The translations under genes and the position numbers were made by a program. From Spirometra erinaceieuropaei (taxonomy: Eukaryota; Platyhelminthes; Cestoda; Diphyllobothriidea; Diphyllobothriidae): DNA of 64,000 nt. Of this stretch, positions 1 through 11,070 are shown one piece after another. The first letter of the stretch is position 1, and each line of letters opens with the position of its first letter. The notes under the pieces are model-generated. The model was not told where the DNA came from, searched no databases, and saw only the letters and a program-made list of their open reading frames with translations. Location of the stretch: NCBI GenBank assembly GCA_902702965.1, contig CACRXP010000065.1, positions 1,336,434-1,400,433 on the forward strand, in the 5' to 3' direction.

Positions 1-356
1 NNNNNNNNNNNNNNNNNNNNNNNNNNNNNNNNNNNNNNNNNNNNNNNNNNNNNNNNNNNNNNNNNNNNNNNNNNNNNNNNNNNNNNNNNNNNNNNNNNNN
101 NNNNNNNNNNNNNNNNNNNNNNNNNNNNNNNNNNNNNNNNNNNNNNNNNNNNNNNNNNNNNNNNNNNNNNNNNNNNNNNNNNNNNNNNNNNNNNNNNNNN
201 NNNNNNNNNNNNNNNNNNNNNNNNNNNNNNNNNNNNNNNNNNNNNNNNNNNNNNNNNNNNNNNNNNNNNNNNNNNNNNNNNNNNNNNNNNNNNNNNNNNN
301 NNNNNNNNNNNNNNNNNNNNNNNNNNNNNNNNNNNNNNNNNNNNNNNNNNNNNNNN
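1..356. other. Assembly gap (N run)
   Basis: This is an unbroken run of N. It removes the rest of the CR1-like ORF2 whose first part lies immediately to its right on the - strand. Confidence 0.99.
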
Positions 357-1026
357 CAATATGGGGCGCGTTAAAGTCGCCCATGATTAGGATATCCGGC
401 CGCGTAGCGAACTTTTCGAGCTCCTCCAGCAGGCGAGCGTCGGCCATGTTGTCCCGTCTCGGCGGTCGATAAACTGTCAGGACATCGAGGCTAGGCGAGC
501 TCGGCACTTTAATAGACAACTAGATTGCCTCGGAACTGCACGAAAAGTTATCGGTCTTGTCTGATACATTTAGCCCGTTTTTTACATACGTTAGTACGCC
601 TCCTCCCTGACGCCCTTCCCTATCCCTTCTAAACATCTGGTAGTCAGGCAAGGCCAGCTCACGGTCGTCCACGTGTTGGGTCAACCAGGTTTCTGTTAGA
701 GAGATTACGTCAGGGGATAGGTCGCAGAGGTGGATCTTCAGCTCGTCGAACTTTGATAGCAAACTCTGCACGTTGGTGTACAAGAATTTCAATTTCCGGC
801 TGACGGAAGATGTGGTTACATTTGGGTTAGCGCCTTCACTTAATATGTCGGCTGCGCGGTCATTCGGACAGGACCTGTCCAAAGGAAGAGTGACGGACGC
901 CGCCGTACTTGGTTGTTGTATATTACTAAATTGTTCTCCCCTTCGCTGAGCCTCTTTCTTAGTTCTAGAACCAGCTGACGACGCTTGAGCCGTTCGGCTG
1001 GCGAGTAGTCCGGTTGAAAAAAACAC
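357..1026 (-). pseudogene. CR1-like ORF2 N-terminus: EEP endonuclease domain, one in-frame stop
   Basis: After a polar leader, the protein shows the EEP endonuclease opening (LYTNVQSL), the LTETWL motif carrying the metal-binding Glu, and a glycine-rich RQGGGV segment. After a TAG stop at 520-522 the same frame continues with LDVLTVYRPP and the IMGDFNAPH motif, reaching the gap. The enzyme would nick chromosomal DNA to prime reverse transcription. The catalytic Glu and the GDFN motif are both present. The single amber codon is the only break visible in this stretch. The reverse-transcriptase region would lie beyond position 356 and is not available. Confidence 0.75.
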
Positions 1027-1933
1027 CGGGGTTGGAGCCTCTAATCCTGAATCGCCTGGAGTAAATGAGACTGGCTTGGTCGCTGCTGGTTAGCACAACT
1101 TTAAGAGGCCGGGATCGAGTGGTCATTGATGGATTATCTGCTCGTTTTCCAAGGCGGAAGGCTTTGATCACTTCAATAGCCTCCGTGGGTTCCAAAATGT
1201 TATTGAGAAGACCTTGGAAGAGTGATAGGTCTTCCGAAATTCGCTCCTTGGGAGTAATTGCACTTGATTCAGGGAACCCCTAAATAATAAGACATTGTTC
1301 TCTGTCGGTCTCTTTTTTATTTTCTACGGAATTGTGGTTCCCTAAATGACGTAACGCTCTGGGACTACGCGCTGGTGATGGTGGAGCAGATGCGCTTACG
1401 CCGTCTGTTTGTTTGACTCTTATGTTGACAATCTTGGAAGAAGTACTTGGCGGAGAAGACTGCGGAGAGAAATCTGTGGCTGTACTAGGTCTATCAAGCT
1501 CGGACTGTTTCTGAGAGTCAGCAAAGGTGTTTGAACACACAGCATTTGTCATGAGGGGCGGAGCATCTGTCAATGTCTCTGCTTCGACCGCTAAAGAGGC
1601 ATCTTCCGGAAGTAGCCGTCCGTTTTTCTCAGCCATTTTACAGTTGGATTTCTTTTTCTCTTCAGTTTTTGGGTTGCCTTTCTGGTCGTTATTTTCTCGC
1701 ATTTTAGCTATTCCTTCTGGGGCCGCTGTAAAAGGTGCTGGCGTGCCTATTATGCTGGGAGCTTTTGCCCTACTTCTGGTTACTCGTCCAGTAAGCAAAG
1801 TGCTAGCGTTAGCTTGGTCTAGACTGCATCGCAACTGGGCTTTTATCTTTGTGATTTCTTCCTCAAGATAGTTGACCTTGGCGGCTAGAATCTGGCATCC
1901 ACTGCAGCTTTGGCCTGCATTTTCTGCGTCCAT
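965..1933 (-). pseudogene. CR1-like ORF1 protein, frameshifted
   Basis: The start is the ATG at 1933. The N-terminus has a CSGC pair (about residues 16-19) followed by a short acidic/basic coiled coil, then a long Ser/Pro/Thr-rich linker. The first frame stops at 1280. The reading then continues in another frame through 1275-965, where a run like RPLKVVL...RIRGSNPGVFF matches the C-terminal RNA-binding part typical of CR1-type ORF1 proteins as I recall them. A single-base frameshift near 1270-1285 explains the break, since the two halves are otherwise open. The presumed role is nucleic-acid chaperone and RNP partner of the element's RNA. The domain assignment is by resemblance only. Confidence 0.6.
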
Positions 1934-2043
1934 ACAGTTAAGTAGACTATGTGATACCGCTCGCCGACGTGCTGCGGTGGCGTAGGGTTTAGCGCACTTG
2001 ACTAAGCAAGGGGTGGTCGCTGGATCGATTCCACGCCCCGACC

Positions 2044-2605
2044 CTATTTTGCGGACGTCAGTGCGTACTTGAGTCGTGCCGTGAAGTTATGGAAAAGGAG
2101 CAGGCCACAGGAATCGAAGAAAAAAACGTCGCCTAGGGCCAAATAGGAAAACTGCGTGTATGGTTGGGTTTGTCGGAGAATCTCAAGAATGCAAGGCCTG
2201 GAGGTCTTTTTAACTATGACTTTTTGGTAATATGCCAGGAGTACAAATCTAAGCAGCTCAACAAGCAGTGTAGAAATTATCGACTCAGCCTTTAGTAGGT
2301 CCTGTTCCCAAAGTACGGTGGACAATTCGAGACGATATGAAGGATTTGTAGGCTGTGTTGGTTAAGCTCAGATTGCCAGCAATTGCAGAAAAGTGTCCTA
2401 GTCGTACGATGAGGGCAACGATGACAGCAATGTTGAGGGTAGTAGGCAACAATGCGTTTGAGAATCCAATTTCTGATGCCGGACCAACTGTTTCCTGTGA
2501 GGAACTCGATTGAAAATGTCCTTCTTGCTCCTCAAAATTCAAACCGCGCGCGTAGGGTTTTATCGAACGTTTACGGGGCATTATCAAAATACATATGCAG
2601 TGCAT
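2044..2605 (-). pseudogene. Unidentified coding-like region, two overlapping frames
   Basis: An ATG at 2581 opens a basic N-terminus (MPRKRSIKPYARG) and a Ser-rich segment. A hydrophobic stretch that could be a membrane helix follows (about 2395-2460), and the frame stops near 2285. A second frame overlaps it at 2325 and runs to 2044. Joined by one frameshift the two would give about 180 residues. I do not recognise the protein. It lies directly upstream of the 5' end of the CR1-like element on the same strand, so it may be a host exon, part of another repeat, or chance. Confidence 0.2.
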
Positions 2606-3412
2606 TTGCAGAGATGTGAACAGTTGCTCACCGTCAGTTAAAAAAGTGCCAGGCGGTGAGAAGTTGCAAAGTCAACAGAATGGCCTTGGGATGGGACCAG
2701 GGAGGGAGGTTAAGAACCACGTATTTCCCCTCTAGGAAGATAAATTCAGGGGATTTTTCCCTCAGAAGTCGTGAAAGTTGTTCCGAATACGGAAAGCGAG
2801 GGATATTTCCTTGAAACGGAATTGTCCTAATTTCCTATTCAAAGTCAAACGTGACCAAGATATTTCCAAAATGAATATATTAAGGAACGACGACGATCCC
2901 AAAACACTAGAAATAACGAAAATATTATAAGAATCCTCGAGTTCAAAGGGTCCTAGTGATCTTCTTTATTCATAAATTTATTAAGACCGGGAAATTCCTT
3001 CTAAATATAGGACACATTTCAAGTCACTTTCTTAACACAGAATCTGGTCTGAAAGGACTCTGATGATACCAGTCACTAAAATAACACCAGAATATAACCC
3101 CAAAAATAACAATTCATCTAAGGTGAACAGTATAATTCATAAGCATACCACAAATACAGATATTCGCTCTTCGCTTTTCACTTCCATTAGCTGACTCACC
3201 AAATACAGAAAAACTCTAAGTAACAAATATTAATATGCCTCTCGATAAAGCTTCAAATATTAATTGTCCGTAAGACTACATGAAACTACACGGAGACAAT
3301 GTAATACTACGTAGGATTATATGAAACAACTGATCTATCTGCCCATAATAGCATATTTTCAGATGAAACATGACACGTGATGTAATATTGCTTAGACAAC
3401 TATGATACTTAC
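2606..3412. other. No gene or repeat recognised
   Basis: This is AT-rich sequence with no long open frame and no similarity noticed to other parts of the window. Confidence 0.5.
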
Positions 3413-3633
3413 CACTGACAGTTTCATGCTCTGGATCCATACACATCTCCTTCAGCTGATAGTCAAGGTAACTGTGATCGGCCATCCGGTTGACACAAAC
3501 ACACGATGCGATCAGGTCTAAGCAACTATTCAAAGAACTAACTGTAACACTCAGTCCGCCGTACAGGAACACCGAATAAAGATCCATCGGTCTTGTGGAA
3601 GTACACTTAACTTCTATAAGTGGGTTATCAAGC
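3413..3633 (-). CDS. Candidate internal exon of an unidentified gene
   Basis: On the - strand a frame of about 73 codons ends exactly at a consensus splice donor: TCAGTG followed by GTAAGT, with the donor GT at 3411-3412 in + coordinates. Its end (MADHSYLDYQLKEMCMDPEH) has the balanced composition of real protein, whereas its first half is hydrophobic and serine-rich. An in-frame TGA lies a few codons upstream, so the exon would have to begin near 3633-3640, but no clear polypyrimidine tract and AG were found there. The exon would end in phase 1. No partner exons were recognised nearby. No family was recognised, and the frame could still be chance. Confidence 0.3.
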
Positions 3634-4240
3634 ACGCAAGATGCGTCTCAGATGTCAAGACGAACGCTTATTTCAACCCAATCGTCACACAAATGAGATA
3701 ATTAGAAAATAGTCCGCTGTACATCCGCACTTGCGATTACAGTTACAATCCTCACGTGAAGCTATTTCCAGCAACGACATTCAACCTGTCGCCTTTAACT
3801 AAAAAATTAGCCCTTCATCCAAACAAAGTTAACCGTAGTTTCCAGTCTGCCCCGTTACATCACAACTGGCAACTAGCAAAACTGCAAAATCGTCAACTCG
3901 AATTTAATTTAACCTCTGGCCGAAATCAAAGATTTCCAAATTCCGCGAAAGGCGAAATATTCCTGACCCCCAAAAAGTACCAAATACTAAAGGTTAATCC
4001 CTCCATTGTATATCCCGTTCTTTTTTCGAAATGTGTTGTTAATTTTTTGGGGTTTCGGTTTTTGTACTTACACAGACTCTGGACTCGAACTTTACTGACT
4101 AAGCGGCCACTCAAGGCAAATGTGGTCAATGTGCAGCCCAAATGGATGCGTTTGTGCCATGTTTTTCCTGTGTTCTAAGGGGTCTAACAGGGCCAAATAT
4201 GTGCTTTTATAAACCTATTTTATTCTATTACCGTGTCTTA

Positions 4241-4261
4241 GAAGAAGAAGAAGAAGAAGAA

Positions 4262-4294
<33 letters not shown>

Positions 4295-4361
4295 GAAGAA
4301 GAAGAAGAAGAAGAAGAAGACGAAGAAGAAGAAGAAGAAGAAGAAGAAGAAGAAGAAGAAG
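4241..4361. repeat. Compound microsatellite (GAA)n(GAT)n(GAA)n
   Basis: GAA triplets are followed by about ten GAT/ATG triplets and then more GAA triplets, with one CGA interruption near 4320. Apparent poly-Glu/Asp, poly-Lys/Met and poly-Phe/Ile frames over it are products of the repeat. Confidence 0.97.
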
Positions 4362-4473
4362 GCCCCATCCACTGAGTTAGAAACTCCTTTGACAAAATAT
4401 ACAGATATTGGTAAATTTTTCGACGTAACTATCTGCGTTTGCCTCAGAACAGAATAAACCAATCTACAATCCA

Positions 4474-4760
4474 TTCATATTGACCCAACTGTGAAAAACT
4501 CAGCGCCTCGGTTGGATACGAACACACGCAGTGAGCGGACGACTGTAGTGCAGCCAACGCTCTAACCACTTGAGCTACGAGGCCCCGCCGGACGACGCGA
4601 GTTTAATCACATTTGGGTCAAGTTACCCGCCCAGCCTACTGCAACGCCTGGAATTTACCAAATCTGATGCATAAAGCGGACTGCCCAGGCACGATTTCCT
4701 AAGTAATTCGCCTAGAATCCACTAGATGACTACCAGGCCCACGTAATTCATTTAAAATCA
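4474..4760 (-). repeat. tRNA-like SINE-type repeat, copy 1
   Basis: On the - strand this copy runs from a unique 5' part (about 4625-4760) through a conserved line ending in ACTTGACCCAAATGTG. It then enters a tRNA-like core at about 4505-4585 with an A-box (TAGCTCAAGTGGTTAGAGCG) and a B-box-like segment, and ends with GTTGGGTCAATATGAA at 4474. The same modules occur at 25659-25866, 49925-50040, 51026-51115 and 51118-51358. The internal A/B boxes would be an RNA polymerase III promoter. The T-arm stem is mutated here (GTGTGTTCGTATCCAAC), so this is not a functional tRNA. Confidence 0.8.
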
Positions 4761-5379
4761 TCCGCATATTTGAATGCTCGGGAGCACCTGATTCCTGTTG
4801 GAGTGCTCTAATATATAGAAGGAAGTGTAACGGACACAGAGACGTGCCCTTAAGCATTTTGTGCATGACAGGGTGAGATTTCGAGTAGGAAGTGCCATAA
4901 ACAAATTTCCCACAGAAGTTGGACGGATGAGAACGGATGCCGATGACTCAACGATTTAGCAAAAGACGAGCATGCGGGACTTCGTTAGGGGTTTTACTGG
5001 GATAAAAGTAGATAATTGCCAAAAATACCGTTAATTACGAAGTGACAGGATCAAGAATGGCCCAGTGAGAGGTTTCGCAAGACTTTTGGGGCTGAATGGT
5101 ATACCGAGTAGAGTTCGTGTTTTGATTAGTCATATAAGAAACAAGGCTTTCGTCAAAAGTTGCCGTTCAAGATATTTTAGTTCAGTATGTATCAGTACAC
5201 GGTTTATTATAATTAGGGGTAAAAGACAATGACTTGAAGTTAAAGCGGGCGTTCAAGGCAGGATTTCTTAGTACCAACAGACTGCGCGACGGCTCAACGA
5301 TTGTGACCTGTCGCATCATAACGTTGCCGGCTTACAGGCCTCGATCCTTTATGGTTCCGTAGATTACAAAAGGGACTAT

Positions 5380-6003
5380 TTTTGCTATTTAAACTCTTAT
5401 ATAATCACACATTTAACCCGCTCACCTCTTTAAGACATCATATCCACCCACGACGTAACAGTCACCGTGAGGTCTTCTTATTTCTGCCTCTGGCACGTAC
5501 TGTTAAATATCGTCGGTTATTTTCTGTAAATGCAATTGCTATTTGGAATAAACTACCCATGAGTGTGAAAACTCTGCAAAATTTTCCTTTATTTAAGAGA
5601 ACTATTACTCGATTTTTGCATTCAGAAAAGCTCCCACAAATTTTGAGTGCTGAATCTACTGATCGACTGTACCGTAGCGATGGCGTTTGTGGTCTCTGAA
5701 CACTATGGCCGGTCTCACCAGCTGTTCCTCAACGCCTCTACTTTGACTATCCCCAACTTCATGAAAGGAATTTGACGTCCGATAATCTCCGATACCGTGC
5801 AACCTCTCCCCTTCTTGACGGTCGATATTCTACCACCGCCGACAGTTTTTTTTCTCCTGAGCCCTCCAAACCACAAAAACCACCATCAACTATATTTTTA
5901 TGCCTTAAGCTCAGGAGTTTTTTTTTTCACTGCTGGTCGGATTTGTGTTTAATCGCTTCCCTTGACAATGCCTGTAAACTGGCATTAAATTAAAATTTAT
6001 TTA
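5380..6003 (+). pseudogene. Non-LTR retrotransposon (L2/jockey-like), 3' end of ORF2 and 3' UTR
   Basis: An open frame to 5699 carries the typical tail of a non-LTR ORF2: RRNSHREVF, then a short gap, then SVNAIAIWNKLPMSVKTLQ, then FPLFKRTITRFL. This is the C-terminal region beyond the reverse transcriptase thumb. About 300 bases of 3' UTR follow, ending in a simple (TTTA)n tract at about 5995-6012, as expected of L2/CR1-type ends. It is the same kind of element as the fragments at 7735-12080, and could be the missing end of that element or another copy. It is truncated at its 5' side. Confidence 0.65.
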
Positions 6004-6012
6004 TTTATTTAA

Positions 6013-7068
6013 ATACCAAGGGAGAAGAATGCAACAAACTGCACTCATGCAGAAAATAAATTCAAAACGGCAAGGTTATGTTTAAGGGCAATGCAGGGGA
6101 GTCGATGAAATTAGTAACTTAACACAATTTTGGAGGATAGTGGGAAAACATCACCGCTAACGTTTATTGGAGCCCCACGGTGCTGTTGCAAAATATCAAC
6201 AAATTTTGCTAATAGAAGCAAAGAGGCGAGTTGCAAGAAGTGGTCGCGGAGAAGGAGGTACGATCGCTGAAGCCCAATGTTTCGGATTCTCACTCGTATC
6301 CATCATCAGAGCCAGAGTCAGGTTATCCAGCGGATGTCATATTGTTTGACTTCAATTTTATCCCGACTGAATAAAATTTCAATCGAGCGTCGAGTTTTCC
6401 TTTCTTTAGCAAACAAAAAGCCATCCAAGATTTTTTTTCTAACTTTTAATGTGTTTCGGGGGTTCATCCTTCATCTGGTGTCAGCCAGCGTTGCTTCGTA
6501 TCTGTGGAAAACTTAGCTCCACATAGATCTCCACCTGAGCACATTGTCTCTGCTTCAGTCGAAGCCTGCCACTCTGAAATATCTCCAAGAAGCAGTAAGT
6601 GCTCCGACGACTCCCCCAATTTAATCAGGCCGACTGACCTTAGCAAGAAAGACGGACTAACCTTTAAGACACAATTTATCTCTATGGTACGGAGTAATGG
6701 CGGGGTTCAGAAAAGTTGGTCGGATCAATTTCATTCCTATGCCAGACCAATCAATTCTGACCTAGTGCAACAGTCGAATAAGCCAGGTACTACTTTAAGG
6801 AATTCTTTGCCCGTCCATAATCCGACACTCAAATTAAGAGCGAATCGCGGCTGGTAAAAGTACTCAACACAATGATCTAAAATGCGTGTAAATTATGTCG
6901 TAAGTGATTTCCCTAACCCGATAGTTTGCCAGACCGCCAAATAATAAAGCTTATTCATATTGCGAGCAGTTTCCTGAAACCATTTAATTTGTCTTCTAAT
7001 GGAAGTCACCTCTTATACTATACCAATCATGGTCAGAATCCAACTTTGTTCCTTCCGTTTTTCAATCC
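6013..7068. other. No gene recognised
   Basis: A + frame of 117 codons ends at 6857. Its content is low in hydrophobic residues, matches nothing I know and has no splice or start context worth noting. No repeat similarity was noticed. Confidence 0.4.
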
Positions 7069-7069
7069 C

Positions 7070-7245
7070 ACGAAATAGCATTCCCCTCCCTGAATTTCAG
7101 CCACATTTCCCAACGGACTTCTAATTCAGAAACTATGAATTGCATTTTGTACGCATTCTGCTTACTTAGTCTAGAATTCATATGCAAATTTATTTTTACT
7201 TGCTTTGATGCGACTCTGACGGGTCTTTAATAAAAAATTATTATT
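7070..7245 (-). repeat. Dispersed repeat, copy inverted relative to 10755-10910
   Basis: Read on the - strand from 7245, the segment starts with an AT-rich run and TATTAAAGACCCGTC. It continues through AAGTAAAAATAAAT and ends with AAATGCAATTCATAGTTTC and TGAATTAGAAGTCC. The same blocks in the same order occur on the + strand at 10755-10910. Both lie at the edges of broken retroelement pieces, so this is probably an independent insertion family. Its ends are not defined. Confidence 0.6.
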
Positions 7246-7734
7246 ATATGTCTTCATACCATACTGCTTTTTGAGTCAGCAGCAATATCCCCACACATTT
7301 TCGGCAACAGCAACTTTGCTTTTCACCCTCTAATTCCTCCCTGTGACTTAATTTTCCAACGCCAACTATTCCTTTTCATAGGTAATAATGAGCGTAATCT
7401 ATATCTCAAGAACATGCTCAGTATAGTTTCCCCAACGGGAAATCAGTCGCGTAGAAGATATCCCACCAAAAACTGTAGCCTTCGAGTCTGACGCAGATGT
7501 TTTGGGCATTACAGACTCCGGACGCACTCCTTAATTTGTCACTCGGCACTCGCTGTAGACGTGCTTAATTTATACCAAAAAGAACGCGTTGAATTATGTG
7601 CGATGATGTTCTTCCTTATATCGGAGCGTCGCCTGTATATTCGCCTATGACCTTACATTTTTTACTTTTCTGGAAAGCTCTGTTTTGTTACGGTAATCCT
7701 TCCGCAAAATAGGAATCCTTAATTGGATATGTAT

Positions 7735-8735
7735 ATAATGCGTGTTGTTACTCCGACAACGAAAGCTACTTCTGTGAACTGTTTTAAAAAACCAAAGAGG
7801 CTCCGTTTGATGGGAAAATAGTCGTTGGCGATTTAACTTTGCCAGAAAGTGACCGGAATACAAATGCTTCCTCTACCAAACTCCAAAAGTTCCTGAACAC
7901 TATTCACCTTTCAAGCTGGTACCGCTTAGTCGAATCACCGGCCAGAGACGAAAGTATATTAGATCTGATTTTTACTAATGACATGCGTCCTTTATTTATA
8001 GATTTCCATCGTAACATTTTGTAAGTGATCGTTCAACAATCCATTGATGTCGTACAGTTTCCACTTCCGCAAAGAGAGCAATGAAACGTAATTATAGTTA
8101 CGCTTTTTTGATCATTGATGAAAAAATGTATACATTGACTATGCTAATGTTGACAAGGAATTATAAAATAACTCTTCAAGCAATCTCAGTTGGTGCAAAA
8201 GTTTTTCCATTAATGGTCAAAACTTGTTCCACAGTTTATTGCAGTGCGTAACAAAAGTTCTTCTCGATCTCATTCCACTGAAGATGTATGAATCAAGTGC
8301 CGTATCTTCTACTGTTCCACTTTTTCCTGAAAAAAGTGACTTAAAAAAACTACGAAACCAACTTGAATATCCGTCCATAGGTTCAATATCGGTTCACATA
8401 AGGATCACAAAAATGTTTAAATTAGATTTTAAAATGCGGCTTGCGCGTGATAGGTGAAGAGGGTCTTTAGAAATTAATGATGCGAATCAAATTACATATT
8501 TTGCTCAAGCCTTCCGTCAAAGATCGCCAGCTAAATCTCATCAATTCGTTCCACCTTTGCTAAAATGTAGCAATATCTACAGTAAAGTGGAGTCGGGAAG
8601 AGCATAACTGGTAAATTCATTCTTTGCCAATCACTGAAACTGACCCCATCTCCTTAATTTCTCCGTCGTCTGATGCTGTCCTCACCACGACTGGGTTTGC
8701 GCCTGCAAATGTTCAGAAAGCCATAAACCACCCTG
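7735..8735 (+). pseudogene. Non-LTR retrotransposon (L2/jockey-like): endonuclease C-part and linker
   Basis: The + strand carries the second half of an EEP endonuclease: TTKATSVNCF, then IVVGDLTLPE (the equivalent of GDFN), then LVESPARDESILDLIFTND, the usual EEP end motif. Linker segments follow after frameshifts, for example FAQAFRQRSP, a run resembling LVNSFFANH and VLTTTGFAPANVQKAI. The Asn of GDFN is Thr here, consistent with loss of function. The linker stops at about 8735 exactly where the reverse transcriptase should begin, and that part resumes at 10146. Several frameshifts and stops are present. Confidence 0.6.
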
Positions 8736-8740
8736 CCAGC

Positions 8741-8875
8741 ACCAGCCGTGGCTGGCCACGCCTTGCCGCGGCGGCAAGACGTGGCTACGACGCGGCCAAA
8801 CGTGGCCATTTGGCGTGGCTAAGGCATGGCCTTCGACACCACAGCCACGTTTGGCCACACCATTCGAAAAAAATG
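8741..8875. other. GTGGC/GCCAC-rich segment with internal palindromes
   Basis: Short words such as GTGGCTGGCCACG, CCAAACGTGGCC and GGCGTGGC recur in both orientations over about 130 bases, giving several small hairpins. It is the left part of the sequence inserted between the endonuclease and reverse transcriptase pieces of the broken non-LTR element. The function is unknown and it looks like low-complexity expansion. Confidence 0.5.
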
Positions 8876-8888
8876 CGTGACGGCGCCC

Positions 8889-9245
8889 CCATTCTCCATT
8901 CGTCCCTTCACCCTTTTATGACCCCCGTTTTTTACTCGCGAGTGCACTCATTCTGGACTTTCGGCTGTCGCAGAGCGATTACAGTTCACTGAATCCTTCC
9001 AGCTTCGGCTAAAGCAAATTAGTGATAAAGCCCCGCGTATGCGCACAACCAGACAACCTATAGGTTCTTTCCATTCTCCATTCGTTCCCCGCCCCTTTAT
9101 GGCTTTTTTTTTACTCGTGAGCACGCTCATTCTAAACTGTCGACAATTGCAGTACGATTGCATGTCACGGAATCCTCCCAGCTTCGGCTAAAGCAAATCA
9201 GCGATAAACATCCCGCGCAAGTGCACAACCGGACAACCTCGCTAG
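8889..9245 (+). repeat. Tandem duplication, period about 182 bp, two copies
   Basis: Copy 1 (8889-9070) and copy 2 (9071-9245) share ATTCTCCATTCGT, the run TTTTTTACTCG, CAGCTTCGGCTAAAGCAAAT and GCACAACC-GACAACCT in the same order. Divergence is moderate, so the duplication is not recent. The block lies inside the sequence that interrupts the non-LTR element. Confidence 0.8.
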
Positions 9246-10119
9246 CGTTCACTCTATCCCACGACATAGGAAAGTGGACAGACAATGATTAGAAACGACG
9301 GTTTATTGAGTATTTGCAAATGAAAAATCGGTAGAAAAATACAGGTAGGGATGCAGTTCTCCAATGGACTTTAAAGGGTTTCTCCTGGTTATCGGCGGTT
9401 CCTGCAAAAAAAGAACTGTGGTAAAACATGTCTGATGCTTTTGTCATTGAAGTAATCCATAATGTTAATAACAGGAGAAATGCAATTCCTAGGTGGCGTG
9501 TCATAAGGAAGCTTCCTTCGGGGCAGGCCAGACGCGGGTCTGGCGTTCCGAGTAGTGATTCGTCTGCCCGTCCCCAGACACTGGAATGTCACGCACACAG
9601 TTCTATGTACATGACCCTAATTGACCTTCTGTGAGGCTACACCGGATTCGCATTTAAATGTGACTAGTTTGGCCTCCCTCCCCTCATTGACTGCGGAGAT
9701 GATTGGCGACCCCAATGGTCCCACGTCATAACTGCCTCGTGCGAAGAAAATTCATAAAACCAAATTGGGGGCAAGCTAATTGGTGCAGTTGTTGACTGAA
9801 CTGTCGGTGGAAAGACGCCTAGGCGTCTTTCTACCCGCCCAAACATGTAATCATCGCCTCGGCCAACAACCTCAGGGCTGATGCAGAGAAGCCCGGGTGT
9901 CCTCCGTCAAATTAATTTATTTGCCCGTATTCGGTTTTACGAATTAACTTGACAGGAGCCAGTGACGGCGTGAAGTAATCATGGACGCTAATTATGTACG
10001 CGGTCAATCAGGGCGGCCGCGGCACTGGTCACAGTAAAATCTGGGTCCGACGCAGACCCGAAACCGGTCAACGAGGGCGGGGTAAAGCGTGCTCTCACTT
10101 TTCGAACTCAAGAGATAGG
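9246..10119. other. No gene recognised; part of the insertion inside the non-LTR element
   Basis: No long convincing frame is present. A small palindrome (CCAGACGCGGGTCTGG) lies near 9529-9544. The rest is unassigned. Confidence 0.4.
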
Positions 10120-10124
10120 TGGAC

Positions 10125-10740
10125 GGATTTACTACTTCTGCGAACGTCATACCTCAGGCTTACTAAATCTCTCTCGGTTGGAACCAATGACATCCCGAAA
10201 CCTATTATTAAACAACTAAGAAATTTCTCTCCTCTGCTCAGCGGACTCTTTTCAATCTTTCTCGAGAACGGTTTCATTCGTGATTGTTAGAAAACCTTCA
10301 TCATAATTATTATTCCGTTATTTAAATCTTACTGTCGCCCTAGGGTTCAAAAGTATCGGAAAGTTCATAAAATCGCCTTCTCTCTACAAAATCCTCAAAA
10401 AATAATAGCCATGAAAATTATTGACTTTAAATAGTCAGTTAGGGTATTACCTCTTTCCAACACGGCTTTTTACCCGATCGCTCTTGTGAAACGTGCTACT
10501 GCTCAATCAACTTACTTCTCTTCGTAATAATCATGTATCTGTTATTGTTATCTATTTTGATCATTATAAAGCACCTGATAAAGTGCCACGTAGAAGACTC
10601 TTAGTTGAATCATAAACTCCGGGACTTTGCAGCCCCTTGTTGACTTTATTAAGTTATAACTATCTAGTCGTAAGCAAAGGGTTCTAGTGGGAACCTCATT
10701 ATCCAATGAAGGCCTTCTTGAAAGCCGTGCCCTCCACGGT
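10125..10740 (+). pseudogene. Non-LTR retrotransposon (L2/jockey-like): N-terminal reverse transcriptase
   Basis: The frame carries RLTKSLSVGTNDIPKPIIKQL, the usual entry into the reverse transcriptase, then FSIFLENGFI, then after frameshifts IIPLFK and the HGF block near 10470. Near 10545-10600 is IYFDHYKAPDKVPRRRLL, which corresponds to motif A (the FDxxKAFD type) with the first catalytic Asp retained. LSSRKQRVLVGTSLS near 10660-10700 is the block before the GVPQG loop. The frame breaks at about 10740, before the catalytic DD motif. It continues the fragment at 7735-8735 in order and strand. Confidence 0.6.
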
Positions 10741-10754
10741 ACTGTTAATAATTT

Positions 10755-10910
10755 CTTTAATAATTTTTTTATTAAAGACCCGTCGGGGTGCCATCAAAGT
10801 AAGTAAAAATAAATGTACTCGTGAATTTTAAACGTGTTAGGCAGAATCTTTAAAAAATGCAATTCATAGTTTCTGAATTAGTAGTCCATTGAGAAAAATG
10901 ACTACCAAAG
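10755..10910 (+). repeat. Dispersed repeat, copy inverted relative to 7070-7245
   Basis: It shares ATTAAAGACCCGTC, AAGTAAAAATAAAT, AAATGCAATTCATAGTTTC and TGAATTAG-AGTCC with the - strand of 7070-7245, in the same order. It begins directly after the reverse transcriptase fragment breaks off. Confidence 0.6.
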
Positions 10911-11070
10911 GGGTGAGAAAAACCCCATACAAAAATTTAAAAATGATTGGATTGATTTTACAGGGGAAAAAAACCTTCGATAAAAAATAATAACAGGTCT
11001 TTAATAACTGGTCTTTATGTGGTGGTATATAACGGATTATAATCGGACATCGTCAAGACAGAAATAAATA

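Larger units (their letters stand above)
357..2040 (-). mobile_element. CR1-like non-LTR retrotransposon, 5' part (ORF1 and start of ORF2)
   Basis: On the - strand, a 5' leader at about 1934-2040 is followed by an ORF1-type protein with an N-terminal CxxC pair and coiled coil. An ORF2 beginning with an endonuclease/exonuclease/phosphatase (EEP) domain comes next. This order is that of CR1/L2-clade non-LTR elements, which copy themselves by target-primed reverse transcription. The reverse transcriptase is lost in the gap at 1-356. Damage is light: one frameshift in ORF1 and one in-frame stop in ORF2, so this is a relatively young copy. A related but more decayed ORF2 lies at 15278-18200 on the other strand. 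The 5' end at 2040 is approximate because no target-site duplication was identified. Confidence 0.75.

Noticed and set aside
4142..4474. Acidic (poly-Glu/Asp), poly-Lys/Met and poly-Phe frames
   Set aside because: All are translations of one GAA/GAT microsatellite in different frames and have no coding context.
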